From: Dysosmobacter sp. Marseille-Q4140
Lineage (GTDB): Bacteria; Bacillota; Clostridia; Oscillospirales; Oscillospiraceae
Direction of reading: 5' to 3'
NCBI GenBank assembly: GCA_018228705.1
Contig: CP073694.1
Span: forward strand, 2,976,001 to 3,040,000
DNA length: 64,000 nucleotides
The notes below the pieces were generated by a model. The model was not told where the DNA came from. It was given only the letters and a program-made list of their open reading frames with translations, and did no database searches. Position numbers and translations under genes: made by a program. Each line of letters begins with the position of its first letter. The first letter of the stretch is position 1. This document shows positions 1 to 7,949 of this stretch, one piece after another.

Positions 1-1997
1 AGCAGCGCCAGCCGGTATACGATGAAGGCCACCGCCCAGGCGATCACGCACTGGCTCAGGGCCACGCCCGCGGCCTTGACGCCGGAGCGCAGCTCCCGCC
101 GCACCGCGCTGATGGCGGCGACGCAGGGGGTGTACAGCAGCGTGAAGGCCAAAAAGCCCGCGGCGGCCGCCGGAGTGAACAGCGTCCCCAGGGCGGCGGC
201 GCCCACATCCGTGCCGGAGCCGGTGAGGATGCCCAGGGTGGAGATGACGGACTCCTTGGCGATGAAGCCGGTGATGAGGGCCGTGGATACCCGCCAGTCC
301 CCGAAGCCCAGGGGTGCGAACACCGGCGCCAGGATGGCACCCACCGTGGCCAGCAGGCTCTGGGCGCTGTCGGCCACCAGGTTCAGCCGGGTGTCGAAGG
401 TCTGGAGGAACCAGACGATGATGGTGGCCACAAAGATGATGGTGAAGGCCCGGGTCAGGAAGTCCTTGGCCTTGTCCCAGCACAGCTGCCCCACGCTCTT
501 GAGGGAGGGGAAGCGGTAGTTGGGCAGTTCCATGACGAAGGGCACCGGGTTTCCCTTAAAGGCGGTGGCGCCCAGGACCTTGGCGGCGATGATGCCCACC
601 AGGATGCCCAGCAGGTACAGCCCGATCATCACCAGAGCGGCGTACTGGGGGAAGAAGGCGGCGGTGAACACGCCGTAAATGGGGATCTTGGCCGAGCAGC
701 TCATGAAGGGCGTGAGGAGAATGGTCATCCGCCGGTCCCGCTCCGAGGCCAGGGTCCGGGTGGACATGATGGCGGGCACGGAGCAGCCGAAGCCGATCAG
801 CAGCGGCACGATACTCCGGCCGGACAGGCCGATCTTCCGCAGCAGCTGGTCCATGACGAAGGCCACCCGGGCCATGTATCCGGTGTCCTCCAGAATGGAC
901 AGGAAGAAGAAAAGAACCACTATAATGGGTAAAAAGCTCAATACACTGCCCACTCCGGCGAACACGCCGTCGATGACCAGGCTGTGGACCACCGGGTTGA
1001 GGCCGTAGGCCGTGAGCCCTGCGTCCACGGCGGCGGTCAGGGCGTCGATGCCTGCCGCCAGCAGGTCCGACAGCACCGCGCCGATGACGTTGAAGGTCAG
1101 GAAGAAGATGGCCAGCATGATGCCGAAGAACAGCGGCAGAGCCAGGCAGCGGTTGGTGACGACCCGGTCGATGGCTTCGCTGCGCTGCCGCTCCCGGGAG
1201 GCATGGCATTTAACCACCGTGCCGGCGCAGACACTCTCGATGAAATTATACCGCATATCCGCCAGGGCGGCGTTGCGGTCCATGCCGTGCTCCGCCTCCA
1301 TCTCCTGGACGCTGTGCTCGATCAGCTCCAGCTCGTTCTGGTCCAGCTCCAGCCGGGCGCGGATGTCCTCGTCGCCCTCGATCAGCTTGGTGGCGGCGAA
1401 GCGCACCGGGATGCCGGAGGCCTCGGCGTGGTCCTCGATCTGGTGGACCACCGCGTGGATGCAGCGGTGGACCGGTCCGGGGGAGCAGAAGTCGTATACC
1501 TTGGGGTAGTCGCGGTTTTTCGCCGTGGACACGGCAATGCGGACCAGCTCGTCCACGCCCTGGTTCTTCACGGCGGAGACGGGCACCACCGGGATGCCCA
1601 GGGCCTGGCTGAGGCCCTTGACGTCGATGGTGCCGCCGCTGCCGGTGACCTCGTCCATCATGTTCAGGGCCAGCACCATGGGGATCCGCATCTCCATCAG
1701 CTGCAAGGTCAGATACAGGTTCCGCTCGATGTTGGTGGCGTCGACGATGTTGATGATGCCGTCGGGCCGCTGGTTCAGGATGAAGTCCCGGGTGACGATC
1801 TCCTCCGGCGTGTAGGGCCGGATGGAGTAGATGCCCGGCAGGTCCACCACGGTGCAGTCCTTCTGTCCCCGGATGGCGCCGGACTTCTGGTCCACGGTGA
1901 CGCCGGGGAAGTTGCCCACGTGCTGGTTGGAGCCGGTGAGCTGGTTGAAGAGGGTGGTCTTGCCGCAGTTTTGGTTTCCGGCCAGCGCGAAGATCAC
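1..1997 (-). CDS. feoB: Ferrous iron transporter FeoB (C-terminus cut by window edge)
   Basis: This is the inner-membrane Fe(II) permease with an N-terminal GTPase. Read from the minus strand it starts at a GTG that overlaps the feoA stop (TGA/GTG, 1994-1997). The first residues give the G1 loop GNQNCGKTT, followed by DLPGIYS (G3) and NMMD (G4). After a linker, several hydrophobic segments follow, with the Gate-type stretch LIGFGCSVPAIMS and later FIAKESVIST. About 665 codons are visible and the stop lies left of the window, so the gene is incomplete only because of the edge. It forms an operon with feoA and is presumably controlled by the operator region at 2243-2293. Confidence 0.95.
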   Translation of the reverse strand, partial: MIFALAGNQNCGKTTLFNQLTGSNQHVGNFPGVTVDQKSGAIRGQKDCTVVDLPGIYSIRPYTPEEIVTRDFILNQRPDGIINIVDATNIERNLYLTLQLMEMRIPMVLALNMMDEVTGSGGTIDVKGLSQALGIPVVPVSAVKNQGVDELVRIAVSTAKNRDYPKVYDFCSPGPVHRCIHAVVHQIEDHAEASGIPVRFAATKLIEGDEDIRARLELDQNELELIEHSVQEMEAEHGMDRNAALADMRYNFIESVCAGTVVKCHASRERQRSEAIDRVVTNRCLALPLFFGIMLAIFFLTFNVIGAVLSDLLAAGIDALTAAVDAGLTAYGLNPVVHSLVIDGVFAGVGSVLSFLPIIVVLFFFLSILEDTGYMARVAFVMDQLLRKIGLSGRSIVPLLIGFGCSVPAIMSTRTLASERDRRMTILLTPFMSCSAKIPIYGVFTAAFFPQYAALVMIGLYLLGILVGIIAAKVLGATAFKGNPVPFVMELPNYRFPSLKSVGQLCWDKAKDFLTRAFTIIFVATIIVWFLQTFDTRLNLVADSAQSLLATVGAILAPVFAPLGFGDWRVSTALITGFIAKESVISTLGILTGSGTDVGAAALGTLFTPAAAAGFLAFTLLYTPCVAAISAVRRELRSGVKAAGVALSQCVIAWAVAFIVYRLAL

Positions 1998-2224
1998 GGC
2001 TTGCTCACCTCCACGGTAATGTTCCGGGCGTCCTCTTTCCGCAGGGACAGGGAATAGCCCCGGACCCGCAGCTCGATGGGGTCACCCAGCGGGGCTACCT
2101 TCTCCACCCGGACCACGGTCCGGGGAATCAGCCCCATATCCAGCAGATGGCAGCGAAGGGCATTCTCGCCGCCCACGGCGGTGATGACGGCCTCCTGCCC
2201 AAGGGGCAGCATATCCAGTGTCAT
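1994..2224 (-). CDS. feoA: FeoA, SH3-like partner of FeoB
   Basis: This 76-residue FeoA domain protein is a small cytoplasmic SH3-fold partner needed for FeoB activity. The ATG at 2224 is preceded by GGGAGGAAT at good spacing; a longer upstream reading frame exists but lacks this Shine-Dalgarno support. The conserved core ALRCHLLDMGLIPRTVVRV and the closing ELRVRGYSLSLRKEDA are typical of the family. It is the first gene of the feoAB operon and its stop overlaps the feoB start by 4 nt, which suggests translational coupling. Confidence 0.93.
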   Translation of the reverse strand: MTLDMLPLGQEAVITAVGGENALRCHLLDMGLIPRTVVRVEKVAPLGDPIELRVRGYSLSLRKEDARNITVEVSKP

Positions 2225-2242
2225 ATGGTATTCCTCCCAAAA

Positions 2243-2293
2243 GTTAGCTTGCTCTAACACTTTGAGTTTACCACTGCTAACTCCCTGGGACAA
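2243..2293 (-). promoter_or_regulatory. feoAB promoter with two GTTAG/CTAAC-type dyads
   Basis: On the minus strand a TTGTCC (-35, 2288-2293), 17-nt spacer and TAAACT (-10, 2265-2270) precede feoA. Two dyads of identical geometry flank the predicted start of transcription: GTTAG-N6-CTAAC at 2243-2258 (perfect) and GTTTA-N6-CTAAC at 2266-2281, which overlaps the -10. The position suggests repression by a metal-dependent regulator; the sequence is reminiscent of DtxR-type half-sites but does not match the canonical 19-bp box, so the regulator is inferred. Confidence 0.5.
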
Positions 2294-2368
2294 GCGGGAA
2301 TGGGCACAAAAGCGGAGAAACTTGGCGGCAGGAATTGTGCAACTTCCATAGCCCTCTCCGGTTTTGTC

Positions 2369-2399
2369 TTGACAGCACCCGGCGCCGCCATGGTATACT
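2369..2399 (+). promoter_or_regulatory. Promoter of the VOC gene
   Basis: TTGACA (2369-2374) and TATACT (2394-2399) are close to consensus, but the spacer is 19 nt, longer than optimal. It diverges from the feo promoter. Confidence 0.5.
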
Positions 2400-2417
2400 G
2401 GCGAAGAGGTGAACGAT

Positions 2418-2783
2418 ATGCTGACATTCAATCATTTTAATTTTAATGTGTCCGATCTGGACAAGTCCCTGGCCTTCTACAAAGAGGCGCTGGATCTGGA
2501 GCCGGTGCGCCGGAAGGAGGCGGCCGACGGCAGCTATGTCATCGTCTTTCTGGGCGATGGCAAGACCGATTTCCGCCTGGAGCTGACATGGCTGCGGGAC
2601 CACCCCCAGAAATACGATCTGGGAGAGTGCGAGTTCCATCTGGCCCTGCGGGCTGACGACTATGAGGCGGCCCATGCCCGCCATGCCCAGCTGGGATGCA
2701 TCTGCTTTGAGAATCCGGCCATGGGGATCTATTTCATCTCTGATCCGGACGGCTATTGGATCGAGATCATTCCCACACGGTAA
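2418..2783 (+). CDS. VOC/glyoxalase-I-fold protein
   Basis: This 121-residue protein of the vicinal oxygen chelate superfamily is related to lactoylglutathione lyase. It shows the two beta-alpha-beta-beta-beta modules and the metal-ligand set expected of GloA-type enzymes: H6, E55, H74 and E116 (in GYWIEIIP near the C-terminus). That full quartet argues for a metal-dependent enzyme rather than a binding protein. The ATG at 2418 was chosen because GAGGTG lies about 6 nt upstream; a GTG at 2409 is part of that site. It is monocistronic, with a promoter upstream and a strong terminator just after the stop. The substrate cannot be read from the sequence. Confidence 0.85.
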   Translation: MLTFNHFNFNVSDLDKSLAFYKEALDLEPVRRKEAADGSYVIVFLGDGKTDFRLELTWLRDHPQKYDLGECEFHLALRADDYEAAHARHAQLGCICFENPAMGIYFISDPDGYWIEIIPTR

Positions 2784-2788
2784 ATAGG

Positions 2789-2818
2789 ACGCGGGAGCGG
2801 CAGCGCTCCCGCGTTTTT
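2789..2818 (+). terminator. Intrinsic terminator after the VOC gene
   Basis: An 11-bp perfect GC-rich stem (ACGCGGGAGCG / CGCTCCCGCGT) with a 4-nt loop is followed by a T run. Confidence 0.85.
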
Positions 2819-2912
2819 CGGATTGCGCGGGCAGACGGTATGTGTTACATTGAAAAAGGATACAGGGGAAATTTGTGTGGGCGCCCATAACAGATAAAGA
2901 GGAGAGAGAACG

Positions 2913-3458
2913 ATGAAAAGAGGGTTCGTGCTGATGATGGCCGCGGCAATGGTCTTGGGAATGACCGCCTGCGGCGGAGGGGAGGCCTCTTCCGAAGGCC
3001 GTATTGGAGACACGATGGAGACCTATTTCTTTGACTTTACCATTAACAGCGCCAGTCTGACCGGCGAATACGCGGGCCGCACGCCGGAGCCGGGGAACGC
3101 GCTGCTGGTGGCGGAGGTGACGGTGAAGAATACCTACCGGGAGAGCATCGAGATGTACGACACGGACTTCCAGCTGGGATGGGGAGACGCGGAGGAGGAT
3201 TACTGCTACCCCATTACCACGGACCCGGAGACTTATGAGGAGCTGGAGCCGGTGGGTGAGGCGCAGCTGCCCGGCACCTATCAGCTGGCTGTGGACGAGG
3301 AGCGTACCGGTGAGCTGGTGTATGAGGTCCCGGCCGGTCAGGCGGATTTCTCCATCGCGTATCTTGAAATGTTTGACGACGGCACCGAAGAGGGAGATAC
3401 GGGGGATTCCTACTTTGTATATTTCACCGCCCGGGAGAACGCCGCGGCTTCCGTGTGA
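2913..3458 (+). CDS. Lipoprotein with DUF4352-like Ig fold
   Basis: This 181-residue secreted lipoprotein has a K/R start, a hydrophobic core and a lipobox LGMTAC with the lipidated Cys at position 20, followed by a Gly/Ser/Glu linker. The body (about 35-175) reads as a beta-rich domain with the pattern LLVAEVTVKNTYRESIEM and repeated acidic strands, as in DUF4352/telomeric-repeat-like extracellular domains of Firmicutes. No catalytic motif is seen. AGGAGAG lies 7 nt before the ATG. It stands alone between terminators. Function is unknown; a cell-envelope ligand-binding or stress role is only a guess. Confidence 0.75.
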   Translation: MKRGFVLMMAAAMVLGMTACGGGEASSEGRIGDTMETYFFDFTINSASLTGEYAGRTPEPGNALLVAEVTVKNTYRESIEMYDTDFQLGWGDAEEDYCYPITTDPETYEELEPVGEAQLPGTYQLAVDEERTGELVYEVPAGQADFSIAYLEMFDDGTEEGDTGDSYFVYFTARENAAASV

Positions 3459-3477
3459 AAACGATCAAAACAAGAAC

Positions 3478-3506
3478 AGCGCCGCCGCGGTTTTCGCGGC
3501 GGCGCT
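3478..3506. terminator. GC-rich inverted repeat after the lipoprotein gene
   Basis: A perfect 12-bp stem (AGCGCCGCCGCG / CGCGGCGGCGCT) with a 5-nt loop lies 20 nt past the stop. It lacks a T run on the plus strand, so it is a weak or bidirectional terminator at best. Confidence 0.5.
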
Positions 3507-3596
3507 GCTGCGCGCTGAGGGGAGGCTGAGACGCTTCCGACTTCCGCAGGAGGGTTTTCTGGCGCTATGCTGAGGCGGACCGGTGTCAAACTGTGG

Positions 3597-3630
3597 AAAA
3601 AGGGGCGGGGCCGTCAGGCCCCGCCCCTTT
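3597..3630 (-). terminator. Terminator of lysA
   Basis: A 14-bp perfect stem (AAAGGGGCGGGGCC / GGCCCCGCCCCTTT), 4-nt loop, with a T run when read leftward. Confidence 0.85.
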
Positions 3631-3647
3631 GGGCAGATGCAGCGGAT

Positions 3648-4904
3648 TTACCACACCAATGTGGCGAAATAGTCCTCGATGGTCTCCGCCCGGCGGATCA
3701 GCTCCACAGAGCCGTCCTCCTTCAGCAGCAGCTCGGCGGAGCGGAGCTTGCCGTTGTAGTTGTAGCCCATGGCGTGGCCGTGGGCGCCGGTGTCGTGGAT
3801 CACCAGCAGGTCCCCCATGTCGATCTTGGGCAGCATCCGGTCTACGGCGAACTTGTCGTTGTTCTCGCACAGGCCGCCGGCCACGTCGTACTTGTGGTCG
3901 CAGGGGGCGGTCTCCTTGCCGCAGACGCTGATGTGGTGGTAGGCGCCGTACATGGCGGGCCGCATCAGGTTGCAGGCGCAGGCGTCCACGCCGATATACT
4001 CCTTGTAGATGTGCTTTTCGTGGATGGCCCGGGTGACCAGATGGCCGTAGGGGGCCAGCATGAACCGGCCCAGCTCCGTGTACAATGCCACGTCGTCCAT
4101 GCCGGCGGGCACCAGGATCTCTTCGTAAGCTTTACGGACGCCCTCGCCGATGGCGGCAATGTCGTTTTCCGGCTGCTCCGGCCGGTAGGGGATCCCGATG
4201 CCGCCGGAGAGGTTGATGAAGGTGATGTGGACGCCGGTCTCCTTCTTCAGATCCACCGCCAGCTGGAACAGGATCCGGGCCAGGGCGGGATAGTAGTCGT
4301 TGGAGAGGGTGTTGGAGGCCAGAAAGGCGTGGATGCCGAACTCTTTGGCGCCCATTTCGGAAAGGCGGGTGAAGGCCTCGGCAATCTGGGCGCGGGTCAT
4401 GCCGTACTTGGCGTCGCCGGGGTTGTCCATGACCTGGAAGCCCTCCCGGGTCTCGCCCAGGGTGAACACGCCGCCGGGGTTGTAGCGGCAGCAGATCTTC
4501 TCGGGGATGGTGCCGATGGCCTCGGCCAGATAGTCTACCAGGGTGATGTCGTCTAGGTTGATGACGGCGCCCAGGCGGTGGGCCAGCTGGAATTCCCCGG
4601 CGGGGGTGTTGTTGGAGGAGAACATGATGCCCTCCCCGGTGACGCCGCACCTCTCCGCCATCAGCAGCTCGGCTTCCGAAGAGCAGTCGCAGCCGCAGCC
4701 CTCCTCCTTCAGGAGCTTCAAAATGGCGGGAGTGGGGGTGGCCTTCACGGCGAAGTACTCCCGATAGCCGGGATTCCAGGCGAAGGCGGCCTTCAGCCGC
4801 CGGGCGTTTTCCCGGATGCCCCGCTCGTCGTAGATGTGAAAGGGAGTGGGGTACCGGGCGGCGATGGCCTCCAGCTGATCTTTGGTGACAAAGGGTGTTT
4901 TCAT
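3648..4904 (-). CDS. lysA: Diaminopimelate decarboxylase
   Basis: This is a 418-residue fold-III PLP decarboxylase of the LysA/Orn/Arg decarboxylase family, expected to convert meso-diaminopimelate to lysine. The PLP lysine is K54 in FAVKATP; later come a GGIGIPY glycine loop, ELGRFML (phosphate/substrate contact), the Cys-containing active-site segment CENNDKF, and the C-terminal GYNYNGKLRSAELL. The usual HIGS motif is replaced by HAFLASN, a variant seen in some LysA-like proteins, so a closely related specificity cannot be excluded. The gene is monocistronic, runs leftward and ends at a strong terminator. Confidence 0.85.
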   Translation of the reverse strand: MKTPFVTKDQLEAIAARYPTPFHIYDERGIRENARRLKAAFAWNPGYREYFAVKATPTPAILKLLKEEGCGCDCSSEAELLMAERCGVTGEGIMFSSNNTPAGEFQLAHRLGAVINLDDITLVDYLAEAIGTIPEKICCRYNPGGVFTLGETREGFQVMDNPGDAKYGMTRAQIAEAFTRLSEMGAKEFGIHAFLASNTLSNDYYPALARILFQLAVDLKKETGVHITFINLSGGIGIPYRPEQPENDIAAIGEGVRKAYEEILVPAGMDDVALYTELGRFMLAPYGHLVTRAIHEKHIYKEYIGVDACACNLMRPAMYGAYHHISVCGKETAPCDHKYDVAGGLCENNDKFAVDRMLPKIDMGDLLVIHDTGAHGHAMGYNYNGKLRSAELLLKEDGSVELIRRAETIEDYFATLVW

Positions 4905-5088
4905 GGGAACGACCTCGAATCTTTGATGAGAAGTGGCGGCCGCGGCGGCCGCGAACAGACTTTTATTTTACGGTGCGGATGCTGCCGCTGTCAAGAAATT
5001 TGGTGAAAAATGGCGGAGAGGGGAGCAAATTTTCCGGCAAGGAGCCGCTCTGCCGGGGACAAGGGCTATTCTCCCCAAAAAACAGCCC

Positions 5089-5117
5089 TTGTTTTCACCG
5101 TTGGGCCGTATTACAAT
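5089..5117 (+). promoter_or_regulatory. Promoter of the yedF cluster
   Basis: TTGTTT (5089-5094), 17-nt spacer, TACAAT (5112-5117). A 7-bp inverted repeat (AAGGGCT / AGCCCTT, 5061-5090) reaches the -35 element. Confidence 0.6.
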
Positions 5118-5154
5118 GAAAACCGTCAAGAAAAACGCATGGGAGGAATGAACC

Positions 5155-5775
5155 GTGAAGAAGATCACCGTGGACGCCCTGGGCCAGCAGTGCCCCATCC
5201 CCGTGGTGAAGGCCACCCGGGCCCTGAATGAGATGACCGAGCCGGGGACGCTGGAGGTGCTGGTGGACAATGAGATCGCCGTGCAGAACCTCCAGCGGAT
5301 GGCCTCAGGCCGCCACCTGACGGCCAAGGCCGAGAAGCTGGGGGAGGGCCGGTTCTCCGTCACCGTGGAGGTGGCGGACCCGTCTGCCGGTGCCGCGGTG
5401 CTGGAGGAGCCGGAGCTCAGCTGCACGCCCGACGCCCGGGGAGACTTCCTGGTGGCGGTGGATACCGATGTTATGGGCCGAGGCAGCGACGAGCTGGGAA
5501 AGACCTTGATGAAGGGCTTCCTCTTTGCCGTCAGCCAGCTGCCGGTGCTGCCCAAGACCATGCTGTTTTACAATGGCGGTGCCCACCTGACCGTAGAGGG
5601 CTCCGCCTGCCTGGAGGACCTGAAGAACCTGGAGGCCCAGGGGGTGGAGATCCTGACCTGCGGCACCTGCCTCAATCACTACGGCCTGACCGATAAGCTG
5701 GCCGTGGGCGGCGTCACCAATATGTACACCATCGTGGAGAAGCTGGCCGGGGCCGGGAAGGTGGTCAAGCCGTGA
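5155..5775 (+). CDS. yedF: Selenium-metabolism protein YedF (TusA-DsrE fusion)
   Basis: This 206-residue protein has two parts. Residues 1-75 form a TusA/SirA-type sulfur-carrier domain with the CPxP motif (C13-P-I-P16). Residues about 95-205 form a DsrE-like domain containing the Cys pair in LTCGTCLNHYG. This arrangement is the YedF family, which is known to co-occur with selenium-dependent molybdenum hydroxylase and SelD genes. It probably receives persulfide or selenide from the desulfurase encoded next, whose GTG start overlaps its stop. GGGAGGAAT precedes the ATG. It is the first gene of a five-gene cluster. Confidence 0.88.
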   Translation: MKKITVDALGQQCPIPVVKATRALNEMTEPGTLEVLVDNEIAVQNLQRMASGRHLTAKAEKLGEGRFSVTVEVADPSAGAAVLEEPELSCTPDARGDFLVAVDTDVMGRGSDELGKTLMKGFLFAVSQLPVLPKTMLFYNGGAHLTVEGSACLEDLKNLEAQGVEILTCGTCLNHYGLTDKLAVGGVTNMYTIVEKLAGAGKVVKP

Positions 5776-6914
5776 TCTACCTGGACAACGCCGCCACCAC
5801 CCGTCCAAAGCCGCCGGGTGTGGCTGAGGCGGTGGCCCGGGCCATGGCCGACTACGGCAACTGCGGCCGGGGCGCCCACGACGACGCTCTCTCCGCCGCC
5901 CGGACCGTCTACGCCGTCCGCCGGAAGGCAGCGGCCCTGTTCGGCTGTCCCCGGGCGGACCGGGTGGCCTTCACCCAGAATTCCACCCACGCCCTGAACA
6001 TCGCCATCTCCGGCCTGCTGGGGCCCGGGGACCACGTGCTCTCCACGGACCTGGAGCACAACTCCGTCCTCCGGCCATTGTACCGACTGGAGGAGCAGGG
6101 GGCGGCGGTGGACTTCGTGCCCGCGGACCGCAGCGGCCGCCTGGACTACGGCGCCTTCGAACGGCTGCTGCGGCCCCAGACCCGGGCCGTGGTCTGCACC
6201 CACGCCTCCAACCTGACCGGGGACATGGTGGATATTGACTTTGTGGGGAACTTCTGCCGCGCACACGGGCTGCTGTTCATTCTGGACGCCTCCCAGACGG
6301 CGGGAGTGTTCCCCATCGACATGGAGAGGCAGCACATCAGCGCGGTGTGCTTCACCGGCCACAAGGGCCTCATGGGCCCCCAGGGCACCGGCGGGCTGTG
6401 CGTGGGGGAGGGCGTGGAGATCCGGCCCTTCGCCGTGGGCGGCACCGGGGTGCAGAGCTTTTCCCAGACCCAGCCCATGGAGTATCCCACCCGGCTGGAG
6501 GCCGGTACCCTCAACAGCCATGGCCTGGCGGGCCTGGGCGCCGCCCTGGATTTCCTAAATGCCACCGGACCGGAGACCATCCGCGCTCATGAGGACGCCC
6601 TGGCCCGGCGGTTTTACGCGGGCGTGCGGGACCTGCCCGGCGTGAAGGTATACGGCGACTTCGCCGCGCCCCGGCGGGCAGCCATCGTGTCGCTGAACAT
6701 CGGGGAGGAGGACTCCTCGGAGATCGCCGACGAGCTGGCGGAGCGGTTCTCCATCGCCACCCGCCCCGGGGCCCACTGTGCGCCCCGGCTCCACCGGTGC
6801 CTGGGCACCGAGGACCAGGGGGCCGTCCGCTTTTCCTGGTCCTGGTTCAACACCGAGGCCGAGACCGACGCCGCCGTCGCGGCGGTGGCCGCCCTGGCGG
6901 AGGAGGCCCGCTGA
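5772..6914 (+). CDS. Cysteine desulfurase (SufS/EF2568-like class V aminotransferase)
   Basis: This 380-residue PLP enzyme is expected to mobilise sulfur (or selenium) from cysteine (selenocysteine). It starts with the family hallmark YLDNAATTRPKP; the PLP lysine is K198 in TGHKGLMG, H96 stacks on the cofactor, and the persulfide-forming Cys is C336 in RPGAHCAP. It resembles the EF2568-type desulfurases that sit in selenium gene neighbourhoods. The start is a GTG overlapping the yedF stop by 4 nt, and its own stop overlaps the next ATG (TGATG), so the three genes are translationally coupled. This supports a shared sulfur/selenium relay. Confidence 0.9.
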   Translation: MIYLDNAATTRPKPPGVAEAVARAMADYGNCGRGAHDDALSAARTVYAVRRKAAALFGCPRADRVAFTQNSTHALNIAISGLLGPGDHVLSTDLEHNSVLRPLYRLEEQGAAVDFVPADRSGRLDYGAFERLLRPQTRAVVCTHASNLTGDMVDIDFVGNFCRAHGLLFILDASQTAGVFPIDMERQHISAVCFTGHKGLMGPQGTGGLCVGEGVEIRPFAVGGTGVQSFSQTQPMEYPTRLEAGTLNSHGLAGLGAALDFLNATGPETIRAHEDALARRFYAGVRDLPGVKVYGDFAAPRRAAIVSLNIGEEDSSEIADELAERFSIATRPGAHCAPRLHRCLGTEDQGAVRFSWSWFNTEAETDAAVAAVAALAEEAR

Positions 6915-7150
6915 TGCGGCAGAGATGTGAGCGGTGCGTCATCACCTTTCCCACCACAACGGCGGCCATGGAGATGGAGAGCGCCTGCGCCGCGGCGGGC
7001 GCGCCGGGGCGGCTGATCCCGGTCCCCCGGGCCATCACCGCCGGCTGCGGCATCTGCTGGGCGGCACCGCCGGAGAGCCGGACGGCTCTGGAGGAGCTGG
7101 TGATGGAGCAGGGCATCCCGATCGACGGCATCTATTCCGTGATGATGTGA
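6914..7150 (+). CDS. DUF3343 putative Se/S carrier protein
   Basis: This 78-residue protein of the DUF3343 family is annotated in family databases as a putative selenium/sulfur carrier. It opens with paired cysteines (RCERC, C5 and C8), has PVPRAITAGCGICWA with two cysteines in a CGIC arrangement, and ends in an IDGIYSV strand. The ATG overlaps the desulfurase stop, so it is the natural acceptor for a persulfide made by that enzyme. That role is inferred from fold and neighbours; no biochemical motif proves it. Confidence 0.82.
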   Translation: MRQRCERCVITFPTTTAAMEMESACAAAGAPGRLIPVPRAITAGCGICWAAPPESRTALEELVMEQGIPIDGIYSVMM

Positions 7151-7163
7151 AGGAGGTGGCCTC

Positions 7164-7337
7164 ATGGCGGCCAACTGCGACGAGTGCGTCTATTACGATT
7201 ACGACGAGGAGCTGGAGGCATACTGCTGTACCATGGACCTGGACGAGGACGAGATGGAGCGGTTCCTCCGGGGCGTCAACGACGCCTGTCCCTTTTATCG
7301 GCGCGGGGACGACTACGAAACTGCCCGGCGGCAGTGA
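7164..7337 (+). CDS. DUF6472-type small cysteine/acid-rich protein
   Basis: This 57-residue protein begins at ATG 7164, preceded by AAGGAGGTGG. It has the CxxC pair NCDECVYYDYDEE, a Cys doublet (AYCC), a very acidic DLDEDEMERFL helix and a closing DACPFYRRGDDY. Five cysteines in 57 residues and this layout fit the DUF6472 family of Clostridia, whose function is unknown. It lies 13 nt after DUF3343 and 15 nt before the Nudix gene, in the same cluster. It could bind metal or accept a persulfide; I cannot distinguish these. Confidence 0.75.
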   Translation: MAANCDECVYYDYDEELEAYCCTMDLDEDEMERFLRGVNDACPFYRRGDDYETARRQ

Positions 7338-7352
7338 GCTAAGGAGAAGAGC

Positions 7353-7871
7353 ATGGAACTGGTGGATCTGTACGATGAAAACCGTGTGCCCCTGGGTAAG
7401 ACTGCGGAGCGCTACGGCAGAAAAGGCCCGGGGGAATACCGGACGGTGGTGCATGTGTGCGTGTTCAATCAGGCGGGGCAGCTGCTGATCCAGCAGCGCA
7501 CCCAGAGCAAGCACATCTGGCCCGGCAAGTGGGACGTGACCGTGGGCGGCGGTGTGGACGCCGGAGAGACCAGCCGCCAGGGCGCGGAGCGGGAGGTCCG
7601 GGAGGAGCTGGGCCTGGACCTGGACCTGAGCGGCCTGCGGCCCTCGGTGACGGTGAACTTCGACGGCGGCTTCGACGACTTCTTCCTGCTGGAGCGGGAG
7701 GTGGAGCTTTCCGCCCTGCGCCTCCAGGAAGAGGAGGTGGCCCAGGTCCGCTGGGCGGACTGGCCGGAGGTAGAGCGGATGCTGGATGACGGGGAGTTCA
7801 TCGTCTATCCCAAGAGCTTCCTGCGGTTTTTGTTCGATATGCGGGGGACCTTCGGCTTCCCCACCAAATAA
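7353..7871 (+). CDS. Nudix hydrolase (IPP-isomerase-like subfamily)
   Basis: This 172-residue Nudix protein carries the full catalytic box in GGGVDAGETSRQGAEREV followed by REELGLDL, spanning about residues 65-90. The N-terminus (LVDLYDENRVPLGKT) and the strand QLLIQQRTQSKHIWPGKWD match the YfcD/IPP-isomerase-like Nudix group. It hydrolyses or isomerises an unknown diphosphate compound in the cytoplasm. AAGGAGAAG precedes the ATG. It is the last gene of the yedF cluster and is followed by a strong terminator; whether it shares function with the sulfur genes is unclear. Confidence 0.85.
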   Translation: MELVDLYDENRVPLGKTAERYGRKGPGEYRTVVHVCVFNQAGQLLIQQRTQSKHIWPGKWDVTVGGGVDAGETSRQGAEREVREELGLDLDLSGLRPSVTVNFDGGFDDFFLLEREVELSALRLQEEEVAQVRWADWPEVERMLDDGEFIVYPKSFLRFLFDMRGTFGFPTK

Positions 7872-7913
7872 AAATCAGGGGGTGCCGTCTGCCGCGGCGC
7901 CCCCTGATTTTCT
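7871..7913 (+). terminator. Terminator of the yedF-Nudix cluster
   Basis: A 17-bp stem with one G-T pair (AAAATCAGGGGGTGCCG paired with CGGCGCCCCCTGATTTT), ending in TTTTCT. Confidence 0.85.
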
Positions 7914-7914
7914 C

Positions 7915-7943
7915 TTGCACTTTGTCGAAATTTGTCATATGAT
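7915..7943 (+). promoter_or_regulatory. Promoter of the structured leader and small genes
   Basis: TTGCAC (7915-7920), exactly 17 nt, TATGAT (7938-7943). It starts immediately after the preceding terminator, so the transcript should begin near 7950. Confidence 0.65.
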
Positions 7944-7949
7944 AGGAAC

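Noticed and set aside
4935..4953. GGCGGCCGC repeated twice upstream of lysA
   Set aside because: A short GC-rich tandem pair with no matching copy or operator symmetry beyond the restriction-site-like palindrome; probably chance in this GC context.
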